From the NCBI GenBank assembly GCA_900100595.1, contig FMUA01000014.1, positions 1 to 64,000 of the forward strand: a stretch of 64,000 nt of DNA. The letters run 5' to 3'. The stretch comes from Ruminococcaceae bacterium P7. Its GTDB lineage: Bacteria; Bacillota; Clostridia; Oscillospirales; Acutalibacteraceae. Below, in pieces: positions 1 through 8,806 of the stretch. Below the pieces are notes generated by a model. The model saw only the letters and a program-made list of their open reading frames with translations, did not search any database and was not told the origin of the DNA. The translations under genes and the position numbers were made by a program. How positions within the stretch are numbered: position 1 is the first letter of the stretch; every line of letters starts with the position of its first letter.

Positions 1-1
1 T

Positions 2-223
2 ACCCAGTCCGTAGTCATTCAACAGAAAAGCAGAAAATATCCTTACAAGGTCAATTTTTCTGCCGCTGTACATATTTGCAGAGAATTCTTCCTTCGTGAT
101 CTCACTCCGTCTCGTGTGGAAGCCTTGCTCACGAAGTTTATTTCTCCTGTTCGTCCCGGTCGAAGTTCCCCTCGTAAACTCAAGAATAAGCATCCTTTTG
201 GCTTCACTTATAGAGTAGCATAA
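2..223 (+). CDS. IS4-like transposase, C-terminal fragment (cut by window edge)
   Basis: An open frame enters from the left edge and ends at TAA 221-223, giving 73 C-terminal residues. The peptide contains RKYPYKVNFSAAVHICREFF followed by a basic tail with PVRPGRSSPRK and ends in FTYRVA. This arrangement (KVNFS.AV.ICR.FF, then PIRPGRS..RK) is what I recall from the C-terminal end of IS4-family DDE transposases of gut Clostridia, so the family call comes from memory of the family. The catalytic residues lie outside the window. It marks the left border of an accessory stretch. Whether the element is intact cannot be judged here. Confidence 0.65.
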   Translation, partial: TQSVVIQQKSRKYPYKVNFSAAVHICREFFLRDLTPSRVEALLTKFISPVRPGRSSPRKLKNKHPFGFTYRVA

Positions 224-290
224 TTTTCTTTATTTGTATAGTGTTTTTTCGGCGAACCCTCGTTCGTCTTTTTGTCATGCCTTTTTTTAG

Positions 291-327
291 AAAAAAGAGC
301 ACACCGTTGCCGATGTGCTCTTTTTTT
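291..327 (+). terminator. Rho-independent terminator after the transposase
   Basis: A 13-bp perfect stem (arms 291-303 and 314-326) with a 10-nt loop contains GAGCACA/TGTGCTC and runs into a T tract. It lies 68 bp after the transposase stop. Confidence 0.8.
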
Positions 328-1023
328 CGCTTTGTTGTATTTTTTCTCTGTTCTTAGCTTAATGGCATTGTTGTGTGCGGGAGGGTATTTTTTTCTTCGT
401 CTTTGACCGGGAAATCACGGGTACAAGAGGTCAAGAAGTCAGCGCATCGGACAATCAAGAGGGCAAGAGGTCAGTAACTGAAAATGTTTGGAATTTTTTT
501 CCTCTTTGGAATACGCCGAAAATTGCATAGAACTATGCAATTTTCGGCGATAATCGCCCATTAGTGGAAGAGCTTCCGGTATTTGAAGCGAATAGTGACA
601 CCCTCACCATAAAAATCTATTTTGTTGATAGATTTTAAGCATAGTAACCAGTTTGTGTGTGACGATTTCTACAGAACTCACAATGTAACTTTTATTTCAA
701 TTATGGTATAATGAAGCCAATCTCAGAAATAATATAAAGGCAGGAGGTGCGCTTTTCTGACGGGACAGCTGACATCCTGATACGGAACGGCGTCGTTGCG
801 GTCAAGTTGAAGGCTGTTTGTTGTAAATCCGTATCAGACGGAAAATTTCCGTATATAGTAATAGTAAATGATGATCAGAATGATGGTCAGCAAATAAGCA
901 TACAAATAGTATTGAGGATTCGGATTTTGATGCCATACCGCAGAGGGGAACGGCTCTCTTTCCGGTAAAGTGACGGCTTTACGATAGTTTCCAAAAAAAT
1001 TTGTGATTTTTGTGAATCAGCTA
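328..1023. other. Intergenic stretch without a convincing gene
   Basis: No gene is supported in these roughly 700 bases. There is a good -10 box (TATAAT near 706) and an AGGAGG at 742-747. The only frame after them opens with a GTG that overlaps the AGGAGG itself (747-968) and encodes an unremarkable 73-residue peptide, so I do not call it. Short AAGAGGTCA-like words recur near 427-475. The region may be a decayed insertion border. Confidence 0.5.
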
Positions 1024-1052
1024 TTGACATACGACTTTGTGCGTGATAGAAT
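1024..1052 (+). promoter_or_regulatory. Sigma-A promoter for the FRG-protein operon
   Basis: TTGACA (1024-1029), a 17-bp spacer and TAGAAT (1047-1052). It lies 65 bp upstream of the small ORF at 1118 and reads toward the large FRG protein. Confidence 0.75.
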
Positions 1053-1117
1053 AGATCAAATTATTTAAATCCTCAAAACCGAAACGCTTATGAAAACATG
1101 AAAGGAATCAGAGAAGA

Positions 1118-1300
1118 ATGAATCAGCTGAAAATCTTTGAGCCCGGAAAAAGGGCGAATGCTTTTTACACAAAACAGAAACTCCACTATACCGACAGGTT
1201 TGGAATGCAGTGCGAAAAAAACAGCGGTTTTTATATTTACGAGTTGGATAAAAAGACAAATCGGCATGTCCGCATTTGGGTGGAGAATTGTAAAAGTTAG
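1118..1300 (+). CDS. Small hypothetical protein (60 aa) upstream of the FRG protein
   Basis: A 60-residue frame starts with ATG 1118 behind a weak purine-rich site (AAAGGAATCAGAGAAGA). It sits between a clear promoter and the large gene, with 29 bp separating its stop from that gene's start. The peptide is basic and aromatic-rich (FEPGKRANAFYTKQ, GFYIYELDKKTNRHVRIWVE), with no signal peptide or membrane segment, and looks like a small folded protein rather than random translation. I do not recognise a family. It could be a genuine partner of the large protein or a leader ORF. A +1-frame overlapping ORF (1137-1322) exists and is considered a shadow. Confidence 0.4.
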   Translation: MNQLKIFEPGKRANAFYTKQKLHYTDRFGMQCEKNSGFYIYELDKKTNRHVRIWVENCKS

Positions 1301-1329
1301 TTTTCAGGAGCGTTTTTTGTGAGGGGATT

Positions 1330-4300
1330 ATGAGTGAAACTATTATTCCGAAGGGATATTTAATTAATCAGTATCAGTACGCCCGGCGCTATCGTTACAA
1401 TAGCTCCGGGTGTATTTTATATTTTAACCAAATGCTCAAGGAGCACGAGAAAACCCAGCGGGATTATCTCGCGTTCGGCGATTTTGATCTGCTGGAATTC
1501 GTGAAGGTGAACACGTTCAGGAAATACTATGATGTGTCCGCAAAAGCGAAGCATTGGCTGGGCAAAAGGCAGTCTGTCCTGTTGTATGATATTTCTCAGC
1601 CGATCGGCAAAGAGAACGGCGCGAACATTCCCGCAGAGCTGCTCGAAAAGGAAATAAAAACCAGAATCGTATATGACGAATCCGCCGAAGCATGGGTGGC
1701 GGCGGACAACGGAGCGACAGTTGTCGAGGGACGGTTTTTCTGCCTGTCGATGCTGTCGGTCACCAATGAGATCATCCGGCAGTATACGGGATTGCTGCCG
1801 CTGCTGAAGCTTGTTCGCTTTAAAATACACGAAATAACCGACAAGCTGAACGAGTCTTTGGAGAATAAGATTCACTGCGAGGTGTTCGGCTCGCTGAACG
1901 CTACGGAGCTGGGAATCGTCTTTATCTGCAACGAGTTTGTGGATGTGCTCCGGCTGCTCGATTCCATCAAGCACATCCGGGTGAAGGATGAAAAGGGAGA
2001 AAAGTATTCTGTTTTTCTGAACTGCTACTCCACAATCGGAATCAGAGATGATTTGGCGAGCGGCATTCTGGACAGTAAAACGGAAATAAGAGGGAAAGCG
2101 CTGGTTCAGATCGCAATACAGGATATCACGGATTCACGCGCCAAGCTGAAAGCGCTCGCGCACAGAATCGCGGGAGACGAAAAGGCTTCCAAGATCTCGT
2201 TTTCCGTCGGCGAATACGACCTTGTCGTCGAGGTCTCGGCAAAAAGAGCCATACACCTCATCAGTCCCGAGGGTGAGATGGCGGTCGCAAAAAAAGAGGA
2301 CGGGAAGTTTTTTGCGGACAAGGAGAGAGAGGTTCTCCGCAGCAACATCCGCCTTTTGTATACCCGCGAGGACGCCGCGGAGCTGGACGAAAAGCTCAGG
2401 GAAATGGGAGAGGACGAGGGATTTTTTATTTCCTTCACCTCATCCTTTGATAAATCAAAGGCTCCCGTATTTGAAGCCTTCGAGTTGATTGACGATCCGG
2501 ATTACCGCGACGACAGCGAGAGCGGCTACAAGCGCAACGAAAGCTACTACAAAAGCATCCGCAGGGAGCTGAAAAACCGCATATGTTTTTCGGCGGGAGC
2601 GGTCGATACGCTTGACATTCTGTATACAGACTACAAGAGTGTATTGACGGGCGCGTACAATGCGATCTGGGTATCCGATCTGCACCGTCAGTTCAAATCT
2701 ATCCTTCACGCTATCGAGCTGATGCTGCAAAATCAGAATATGCCGTGGTCGTGGGAAGATTTTAACAATGTCACCAACGCGTTCAAACAGCAAATCTACC
2801 ACCTTTCGCAGTCGAGCAAGCTGTTTTTTGAAATTCCGAGCTGCCACCTGCGCTCCACCGGTCAGTATGATTTTCTGATGCACGCCTACTACGGCATCAC
2901 GAAAAAAATCATTGAGATCATCTACCGCCTGCAGCAAACCGACAACCAGTCGGAGCTGGTGCCCTTTATTACCGTCAACATGGTTCCGCAGGTCATCACG
3001 GAGCTGTTTTTTGAGATCGGCAGCAACAGCGGCATGCGGACGGTCAACCTGAATATCCCCAATTCCATCATCTTCCACCCTCACCGCGGGATTGGCTACC
3101 TGACACATGAGCTGTTCCACTATGCCGTGCCGTGTGAGAGACGGGAAAGAAACTATCATCTTGCGCTTCTGTATCTGACGCTGATTTTTAAGCTGCAGGT
3201 GCTGCAGGAGCTAAAGTATCTTGTGATTTCGGGAATGGATCTGACAGCGGATAATTCCTTTGAGCAGTTCTTTGCCGAGCCGGCGGATGAATACAACGGA
3301 ATGTCGAAGTTTGTCTATTATCTGTTTAATTCCGCGCAGTCGATGGAGGACTTTATTCTCAAGGCGGTTGCGGACAATTATAAATCCCGCGTGTATACAT
3401 ATCTGGAGCCGTATCAGAACAGCATCCGCACCAAATTTGAAAGCGTTGTTTTGGATTTTGCCTATTCGGAGGAATCCAACGACCTGTTTAACTTGATTTT
3501 TCGCGATTACTTTCAGTTGCTCTATGTGCAGGCACAGAAGATGCTCACGGATCCGGGCTATTCAAATGACAGTTTAGAGCGGCGTTTTCTGCAAAGACTG
3601 GAATACTGCAGGAAAAACACGGATAAGTTTGATTCCTATATCCGGGAATTGCCCCGCCGCAGACTGCTGATAAAAAGAAACAAGCTGCACTTCGACAGAG
3701 GCAACGACATATACTCCGTTTTGTATCCCTGCCGCGCTTCTCTCAACGAGGCATGCGCGGATATCTCGATGGTTTCCCTGAACGGCATGACGGCGGAGGA
3801 ATACCTCTTTTTCTGCGTGCAGAACTGGAAGGATAATTTCGAGGCAACAGACAACGATATGCTCCTCGAAATCATGTCAGAGGAGCACGAGCAAAGGCTG
3901 AGAATCGCCTTTGTCGCCGAGTATTTCTATCAGGAAAATGCCGGGGGATGGGACATCGGCAGGGACGAGAGACATACCCCGTACCTTTCCTCCCAAACAA
4001 AAGCGGATTTCCGGCGCGCCTATTCGTGGTTTTACGCGCGTAAAAAGAGGTATATCACCCCCGGCAAGGACTATATTGAGGAACTATCAAAGCAAAACAG
4101 ATCCGTTCGCAAAGAGGGTATGAATGAAGCTAGGCGGCTTGAATACGAGGCTGACAAATGGCTGGAATTTTTCTTGGATTGCTATTGCTCCTTCAGAAGA
4201 GACTATGCGGTTTTTTGGGATTCCTGCATAAAGCCCGTCCTTGATAACTATGATGTAAATCTCAGGCTGGAAAAGCTGAGGGCCTCCGATACAATATCCA

Positions 4301-5679
4301 AGGAATCAAAGGAAATCGCCGAAGCGGATATCGATATCTTTCAGCGCATTCAGGAGGAATACAGGCATATTCTGGGCGAAATGCCCGAATTGTCGGATTA
4401 CATTGCAAGGCCGGACTCCGACAGCGGGAACGGCGAAATCAGCGCGCAGCCGCAGGGACGGTACAAAGCTTTTCTGGACGCGCTGTTCACGCAAAACATC
4501 TCTGTAGCCGACAGGTTCCAGAGACAGTACAGGCTTTCCGAGCTGGGCAACATCAACAAGGCGATCTGCGCGGCAAAGCAAGCTCCCGCTTTCTGGAGCC
4601 CGACGGTGCCCGTCAGTCTCAGAGATCTTGCCGTTCCCAAGAACGGCAAGGAAAAATTCTCGACAGTGTTTACCATCCATTCGCTCAACGAGCTGATGTT
4701 CTATGTGAGACACTGCTCCAAAATGCTGAAAGAGGCGGCACAATGCGAGAAAGTCAAATTCAAGGACTTTTTGTGGTTCAGAGGGCATGTGGACGCCGAG
4801 TTCACGCTGCTCCCGTCTATCATCCGTAAATACGATGCCAAAAAGCAGGAGCGTTATCCCACGCTTCGGAAATACCAGCTGAGTGAGTTCGAGGAGTTCA
4901 AGTTCCGTGCCGACGGCGCCGCCGAAATGCCGACGGGCGTGCGCTTTACGCAGTCCGACTATATTGCGCTGATGCAGCACTACGCTGTTCCCACAAACTT
5001 CCTCGACTGGACAGAGAATGTGTCGACCTCGCTGTACTTCGCGCTTGAATACTTTTTTGATTATAAAAATCAAAAGGAACGCATCGAGAAGGGATATCAC
5101 AGGGACGCCGCTCTCTACATATTCAGCCCGGGGCTGTACAACCACGTGAGAAACAAGGCGATGGGTGAGGCTTTGAAGGAAAGCGGTGTATTTGCTCCGT
5201 ATTTCTCTGAAATGCTGACGCATGCAAATACCATACCCAATCTCTCCACCAAACACAATGAATGGCTTTATCATATGTATATCCTCGGAAAAGAGCGGTT
5301 TGATGAGTATTTGAGGACGCAGAATTTGAATATTGCCGCCGAATTCAAGAAAAACATCAACCTTCAAAAGCTTTTCCTGCCGATTGCGGTATGGACTTCG
5401 CGGCTGAATTCGCGTATCAGAACCCAGAGCGGCTGCTTTGTCGCCTTCAATTTATACAGCCCTCCCTTTGATGCCGAGGGAAAGAACACGCCGTTTAGCT
5501 ACTGTGAGCTTGAACAGATACAGAACCTGCTTTTGCCCGAAAGCCACAATAAGTATCTGTATAAGCTTGTCATCGATAAAAGCTGCTGTGAAGAGATCGT
5601 CGAATGGCTGAAAGCAATGGGAATTTCGAGAGAAAACATTTATCCCGAGCTGGAAAGATTAAAGGACAGGTTTGATTGA
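1330..5679 (+). CDS. Large FRG-domain protein with internal zincin-like HELFH motif (1449 aa)
   Basis: Starts at ATG 1330 after GAGGGG. The C-terminal part (about residues 1135-1340) is a recognisable FRG domain: LWFRGH at 1148-1153 and HYAVPTNFLDWT at 1217-1228, the two signature blocks of that family. In the middle is HELFH (593-597), an HExxH zinc-protease signature preceded by a hydrophobic helix, and about 210 residues later NEACAD (806-811), which could supply the glutamate third ligand of a gluzincin. The first 350 residues are unassigned; stretches such as FGSLNATELGIVFI and GEYDLVVEVSAKRAI suggest alpha/beta ferredoxin-like folds. No signal peptide or TM segment is evident, so it is probably cytosolic. 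FRG domains are found in bacterial defence and toxin-like contexts; a role here is inference. It is flanked by a transposase remnant and a terminator. Confidence 0.75.
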   Translation: MSETIIPKGYLINQYQYARRYRYNSSGCILYFNQMLKEHEKTQRDYLAFGDFDLLEFVKVNTFRKYYDVSAKAKHWLGKRQSVLLYDISQPIGKENGANIPAELLEKEIKTRIVYDESAEAWVAADNGATVVEGRFFCLSMLSVTNEIIRQYTGLLPLLKLVRFKIHEITDKLNESLENKIHCEVFGSLNATELGIVFICNEFVDVLRLLDSIKHIRVKDEKGEKYSVFLNCYSTIGIRDDLASGILDSKTEIRGKALVQIAIQDITDSRAKLKALAHRIAGDEKASKISFSVGEYDLVVEVSAKRAIHLISPEGEMAVAKKEDGKFFADKEREVLRSNIRLLYTREDAAELDEKLREMGEDEGFFISFTSSFDKSKAPVFEAFELIDDPDYRDDSESGYKRNESYYKSIRRELKNRICFSAGAVDTLDILYTDYKSVLTGAYNAIWVSDLHRQFKSILHAIELMLQNQNMPWSWEDFNNVTNAFKQQIYHLSQSSKLFFEIPSCHLRSTGQYDFLMHAYYGITKKIIEIIYRLQQTDNQSELVPFITVNMVPQVITELFFEIGSNSGMRTVNLNIPNSIIFHPHRGIGYLTHELFHYAVPCERRERNYHLALLYLTLIFKLQVLQELKYLVISGMDLTADNSFEQFFAEPADEYNGMSKFVYYLFNSAQSMEDFILKAVADNYKSRVYTYLEPYQNSIRTKFESVVLDFAYSEESNDLFNLIFRDYFQLLYVQAQKMLTDPGYSNDSLERRFLQRLEYCRKNTDKFDSYIRELPRRRLLIKRNKLHFDRGNDIYSVLYPCRASLNEACADISMVSLNGMTAEEYLFFCVQNWKDNFEATDNDMLLEIMSEEHEQRLRIAFVAEYFYQENAGGWDIGRDERHTPYLSSQTKADFRRAYSWFYARKKRYITPGKDYIEELSKQNRSVRKEGMNEARRLEYEADKWLEFFLDCYCSFRRDYAVFWDSCIKPVLDNYDVNLRLEKLRASDTISKESKEIAEADIDIFQRIQEEYRHILGEMPELSDYIARPDSDSGNGEISAQPQGRYKAFLDALFTQNISVADRFQRQYRLSELGNINKAICAAKQAPAFWSPTVPVSLRDLAVPKNGKEKFSTVFTIHSLNELMFYVRHCSKMLKEAAQCEKVKFKDFLWFRGHVDAEFTLLPSIIRKYDAKKQERYPTLRKYQLSEFEEFKFRADGAAEMPTGVRFTQSDYIALMQHYAVPTNFLDWTENVSTSLYFALEYFFDYKNQKERIEKGYHRDAALYIFSPGLYNHVRNKAMGEALKESGVFAPYFSEMLTHANTIPNLSTKHNEWLYHMYILGKERFDEYLRTQNLNIAAEFKKNINLQKLFLPIAVWTSRLNSRIRTQSGCFVAFNLYSPPFDAEGKNTPFSYCELEQIQNLLLPESHNKYLYKLVIDKSCCEEIVEWLKAMGISRENIYPELERLKDRFD

Positions 5680-5726
5680 TTTGCCGTCAAACCCTCACAT
5701 GCAAGAAAATAACCCCTTGAAGAATG

Positions 5727-5770
5727 AAAGAGACAGGCGCTCACGCATTTGTGAGAGCCTGTCTCTTTTT
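5727..5770. terminator. Bidirectional terminator between convergent genes
   Basis: An 18-bp-arm hairpin (AAAGAGACAGGCGCTCAC near 5727 pairing with GTGAGAGCCTGTCTCTTT) ends in T tracts on both strands. It serves the FRG gene and the leftward gene ending at 5792. Confidence 0.85.
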
Positions 5771-5791
5771 GGGGGTTATCAAAAACGAATA

Positions 5792-6568
5792 TTAGTTGTA
5801 GGTGACATTCAGGTCATCATCGACGGTGAAGTTGATGGTGGTGGGCACCTGCGTGTTGTTGTCGGTGTTGTGCCATACCGTGATGCTGCCGCTGCCCGGC
5901 TCCTTGCCGATCAGCGAGAAGTCGTAGCTGTTGCCGTCGAAGGTGTAGTCGCAGCCGAGGTCGACAAGACCGTTGCCGCCCTCATAGCGCCAGTCGTAGC
6001 CCTTTGTGGTCTTGCCGTTCTCGGTGAAGTGGAGCGGACTGCCTGTACCGTTCCAGCTTGCGCCGCTGTGGTGGGTGCCTGTGTAGGCGGTTTGTACGGC
6101 GCTGCCGTTATTGCTGCTGTTATCATTAACGCTGTAGCTGTTATCGCTCCGGCTGTAGTTGTCGTTGTTATTGAAGTCGTTGTTCTCGTAGCCGTTGTAG
6201 GAATAGCTGTAGGAGTTGGTGCTCTCGTCATAGGTGGGCATGTTGTCCTGAGCGTCATCGGTGTTGGATGCATTCGCAGTCTGATTGTTGGTCTTTGCTG
6301 CGGTGTTCCTGACCTGAGCGGCTTTCTGCGTGCTCTGCGCGTTCTTTGCCGCGACGGTGGACTGTACCGCCTGCGTTTTGTCGGCGGTCTTGTGATTGTT
6401 CAGCATCGAAATACCGAATACGGTGCCGCCCGCGAGAAGCGCGATCGTGCATACTGCGGTCGCGATGACGGGGATGTTTTTCTTTCTCTGTACGCTCTTT
6501 CTGTGCGCTCTCATTGCGTTGACTCTTGCGTTGATTCTTTCTTCCTTATTGATTCTCTCGCTGTACAT
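5792..6568 (-). CDS. Membrane-anchored extracellular protein with Asn/Ser-rich linker
   Basis: ATG at 6568 is preceded by AAGGAGATCATACC. The 258-residue product has a very basic N-terminus with an arginine- and lysine-rich stretch (about residues 10-30), one TM helix (IPVIATAVCTIALLAGGTVF), a low-complexity Asn/Ser/Tyr/Asp linker (about 100-160) and a compact C-terminal beta-rich domain with WNGTGSPLHFTENGKTT and SGSITVWHN. The layout is of a single-pass protein exposing a small domain outside the cell. I do not recognise the domain. It has its own promoter and shares a terminator with the convergent FRG gene. The long opposite-strand frame over the same bases is a shadow. Confidence 0.75.
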   Translation of the reverse strand: MYSERINKEERINARVNAMRAHRKSVQRKKNIPVIATAVCTIALLAGGTVFGISMLNNHKTADKTQAVQSTVAAKNAQSTQKAAQVRNTAAKTNNQTANASNTDDAQDNMPTYDESTNSYSYSYNGYENNDFNNNDNYSRSDNSYSVNDNSSNNGSAVQTAYTGTHHSGASWNGTGSPLHFTENGKTTKGYDWRYEGGNGLVDLGCDYTFDGNSYDFSLIGKEPGSGSITVWHNTDNNTQVPTTINFTVDDDLNVTYN

Positions 6569-6622
6569 TGGTATGATCTCCTTTATGTTTTGATTTCCGT
6601 CGGGTTTGTTCCCTTGACTGTG

Positions 6623-6651
6623 ACTATAGTATATCAGACAGACTATGACAA
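6623..6651 (-). promoter_or_regulatory. Sigma-A promoter for the 5792-6568 gene
   Basis: Read on the minus strand: TTGTCA (6651-6646), a 17-bp spacer, TATAGT (6628-6623), 55 bp before the start codon. Confidence 0.75.
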
Positions 6652-6849
6652 AATAGGGACAAAAATCGGGCGTTTGAAAAATTTATTATTTTTTTGCGCT
6701 GACATAAATTTGACCGTAACCTCCAACGCGGTATCTCTATATGAAGATGTGCGGCACTGCGGCTCCTTGACTTTTTTAAGTATTGAACCTGATAATTATA
6801 CCCTTATTTATAACCTTTCCGGTAACGCAAAAAGGGTATAAAAAACAGG

Positions 6850-7022
6850 CGCGGCACAGTGGAACACGGTTCCGACGGTTTCACACAGCCGTCCGTAATC
6901 GTCGGGTGAAAGTCCGAGGTTCGGCTTCGTGATATCGCCGGCGACCAGCTCGATGTTCTCCGTATCGGACGGGATGCCGCAGTAATCGCGCGCCCGTCTC
7001 GAGAGGACGTCTCGCCGATCAG
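6850..7022 (-). pseudogene. Remnant of a thioester-reductase (NAD-binding-4) domain
   Basis: Minus-strand translation gives about 55 residues including ENIELVAGDITKPNLGLSPD followed by DYGRLCETVGTVFHCAA. The VAGDI..PNLGLS..DY..L...V..V.HCAA block is typical of the terminal reductase domain of nonribosomal peptide synthetases and related fatty-acyl reductases. Only this piece is present; both sides break down into stops, there is no Rossmann GGTGFLG motif and no start signal. It is therefore a decayed fragment, suggesting that a peptide-synthetase-type gene once lay here or was carried in. Confidence 0.7.
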
Positions 7023-7232
7023 GGCAATTATTACTATAATCTTGTGCCCTGTGAAATATCAATTGACTTCAACAAAAAAGTCACGGCATATATGACAGCG
7101 TAGGCGGCGCAGTATTGCCGTTACCGCTGTCGTGCTCGGAAAAGGAACAGATTGCACGCAGCAAAACGAATATTTCAACATCATGCACAATTTTTTGCAG
7201 TGAAAATTGTCACGGTGTTCTGTCGAAAAACA

Positions 7233-7261
7233 GCGACAAATTTTGTTTATTGTGCTAAAAT
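7233..7261 (+). promoter_or_regulatory. Possible promoter for the SLATT-like gene
   Basis: GCGACA (7233-7238), a 17-bp spacer and TAAAAT (7256-7261). The -35 is weak. The rest of 7023-7303 shows nothing else I can support. Confidence 0.4.
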
Positions 7262-7303
7262 AAAAAAGAAAAATGTTGTAAAAACAGCAAAGAGAGGTGC
7301 GCT

Positions 7304-8215
7304 ATGGAAAATACTGCCAATCAGCCAAATACCGCAGCCGAAAAGCCTGAGGAGAAGGCAGGAACACAAAATGATACAGCCGAAAACCCGAGTGAGGTCA
7401 GAACCGACTCGGCTTTTGATGAGGAATCAGAGGGCAGCCGTGCGTCCGAAAAACAGGAGAATCCCGACGAAACCTCCGCGGGAGCAGGCGCAGGCGGCGC
7501 CGGCGATGCCGATGACAACGCTCCTGATACCGACACCGGCGCGGACGTTTCTCCCAAATGTCAGACAGACCTGAATGAATTGGTCTGCCGGGATATGAAA
7601 AACGATATAAAAAAATACCGCGAAATCAGGGATCTGGCGTCGCGGGTGTTCACCAAGGACGGATGTGTGTTCCGCAGCGAATATACTATGAAACGGTTCT
7701 GTCATTCTGTTATCTGGTATACCAAAAATGCAAAGAGCATGAAAAGGGCATTTTTCGTTCTCAGCGCGTTTACCATTGCGCTGCCCACCATCGCGACGTT
7801 GCTCAACTCTGTACCGGATGAATTAATTAAGAATATTCAGCTTTGGGATATGGTGGCTAAGACGATTGTGCCTTTGAATATTGAGCCTTGGATCAAGCTG
7901 GCGGTCAGCGTGATTTCCGCCGCGACGGCAATCCTCACCGCGTTCCTGAATCTGTTTAAGTTTCAGCACAAATGGGTGCAGTTCCGCTCGACCTCCGAGG
8001 AGCTTCAGACCGAGCTGACGGTGTATCTTGCGCAGGCGGGCGACTACAGCGAAAAAACCCTGACCAAGCCCTATGTCGCCAAGGACAAGCCCGTGCCCGA
8101 ATTCAGCGGGGAGAAGCTCGATGAGCTGAGAGAAAACATGTTCCTGATCAACATAGAAAAAATCATGGCAAAAGAAAAATCCCAGTGGGAAAATCTTCAT
8201 AAGCCGTCAAAGTGA
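7304..8215 (+). CDS. DUF4231/SLATT-like two-TM protein with acidic disordered N-terminus
   Basis: ATG 7304 follows AGAGAGGTG. Residues 1-90 are low-complexity and acidic (EEKAGTQND, GAGAGGAGDADDNAPDTD). Then come a helical stretch, two hydrophobic segments (AFFVLSAFTIALPTIATLL and IKLAVSVISAATAILTAFL) and a tail with WVQFRSTSEELQTELTVYLA and INIEKIMAKEKSQWENL. The two-helix hairpin followed by W..(F/Y)RS..E.L..E...Y and a final E...W is the pattern I associate with DUF4231/SLATT proteins. Members of that group are predicted membrane effectors in nucleotide-signalled conflict systems. No sensor or nucleotide-synthase partner is adjacent here, so the role is open. Confidence 0.65.
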   Translation: MENTANQPNTAAEKPEEKAGTQNDTAENPSEVRTDSAFDEESEGSRASEKQENPDETSAGAGAGGAGDADDNAPDTDTGADVSPKCQTDLNELVCRDMKNDIKKYREIRDLASRVFTKDGCVFRSEYTMKRFCHSVIWYTKNAKSMKRAFFVLSAFTIALPTIATLLNSVPDELIKNIQLWDMVAKTIVPLNIEPWIKLAVSVISAATAILTAFLNLFKFQHKWVQFRSTSEELQTELTVYLAQAGDYSEKTLTKPYVAKDKPVPEFSGEKLDELRENMFLINIEKIMAKEKSQWENLHKPSK

Positions 8216-8223
8216 TTCAAAAA

Positions 8224-8266
8224 GACAAGCAAAGGCGCTGAGAGGAACTCAGCGCCTTTGCTTGTC
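8224..8266 (-). terminator. Strong hairpin between convergent genes
   Basis: A perfect 19-bp stem (GACAAGCAAAGGCGCTGAG and its complement) with a 5-nt loop. The T tract follows on the minus strand, so it mainly terminates the PqqD-like gene. On the plus strand it lies just after the SLATT-like stop but is followed by AAAATAA. The 150 bases 8267-8416 hold no gene I can support. Confidence 0.8.
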
Positions 8267-8416
8267 AAAATAACAGAGGAAATTATCTGCACCGACTTCT
8301 GTCTGCGGAGTGTGACGGAAGCGGTGCTTCGGTGATTTTACTTGATATCGGTTTGTGTTGTGAAGCGGATGCTTCAGCCGGTCAGAGCAGAGCGCGGAAA
8401 AGACCGTACCGCCGGG

Positions 8417-8677
8417 TCATTCCTCGAGCGCTCCGATTTTTCTGAGATGCGCAAGCGCAGCCGCGACGTCCTCGCGCATGTCGTCGGCGTCGCCGTGAAA
8501 GCGGGCGGCAAGCTCTGCGACAATCGCTTCCTCGGTGGTCTCCGTCTGCAGGCAGCCGAGAATCACATCGAGCGTTTTGTTGCCCTGAACAAGCCCGTGA
8601 AAGGGCGCGCGTGCGGTGGGTACAAGCAGGGTTTCTTCGCCTGTGTTGTGCACCACAAAATCGGGATTCAGCTTCAT
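8417..8677 (-). CDS. PqqD-like peptide chaperone (RiPP recognition element)
   Basis: ATG 8677 follows AGGAGGGTGATAAA. The 86-residue protein has the PqqD layout: an N-terminal beta hairpin (DFVVHNTGEETLLVPT), then NKTLDVILGCLQTETTEEAI and helices ending in AALAHLRKIGALEE (N.T...I...L....T.EEI...L...F......V..DV...L..L...G). PqqD proteins bind leader peptides and present them to radical SAM enzymes. It faces away from a radical SAM/SPASM gene with a shared promoter region. Substrate unknown; no precursor peptide was found next to it. Confidence 0.8.
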   Translation of the reverse strand: MKLNPDFVVHNTGEETLLVPTARAPFHGLVQGNKTLDVILGCLQTETTEEAIVAELAARFHGDADDMREDVAAALAHLRKIGALEE

Positions 8678-8715
8678 TTTATCACCCTCCTGCCTTGTGC
8701 AGCAGATATATCGCT

Positions 8716-8744
8716 ATTATACTAAAAATATTAAAAAAAGTCAA
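8716..8744 (-). promoter_or_regulatory. Sigma-A promoter for the PqqD-like gene
   Basis: On the minus strand TTGACT (8744-8739), a 17-bp AT-rich spacer, TATAAT (8721-8716), 39 bp before the start. Confidence 0.8.
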
Positions 8745-8806
8745 CGATATCCACGAAATTTGTGCAAAAAACCGTTGGAGGTCAATTGCGATATGTTCGG
8801 AGCATT

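Noticed and set aside
747..968. 73-residue frame with GTG start
   Set aside because: The start overlaps the AGGAGG itself, and the peptide has no recognisable feature.
5672..6841. 389-residue plus-strand frame opposite the 5792-6568 gene
   Set aside because: Val/Ala-rich antisense shadow; no RBS, crosses a strong terminator, and the minus-strand frame has RBS, promoter, TM helix and sensible composition.
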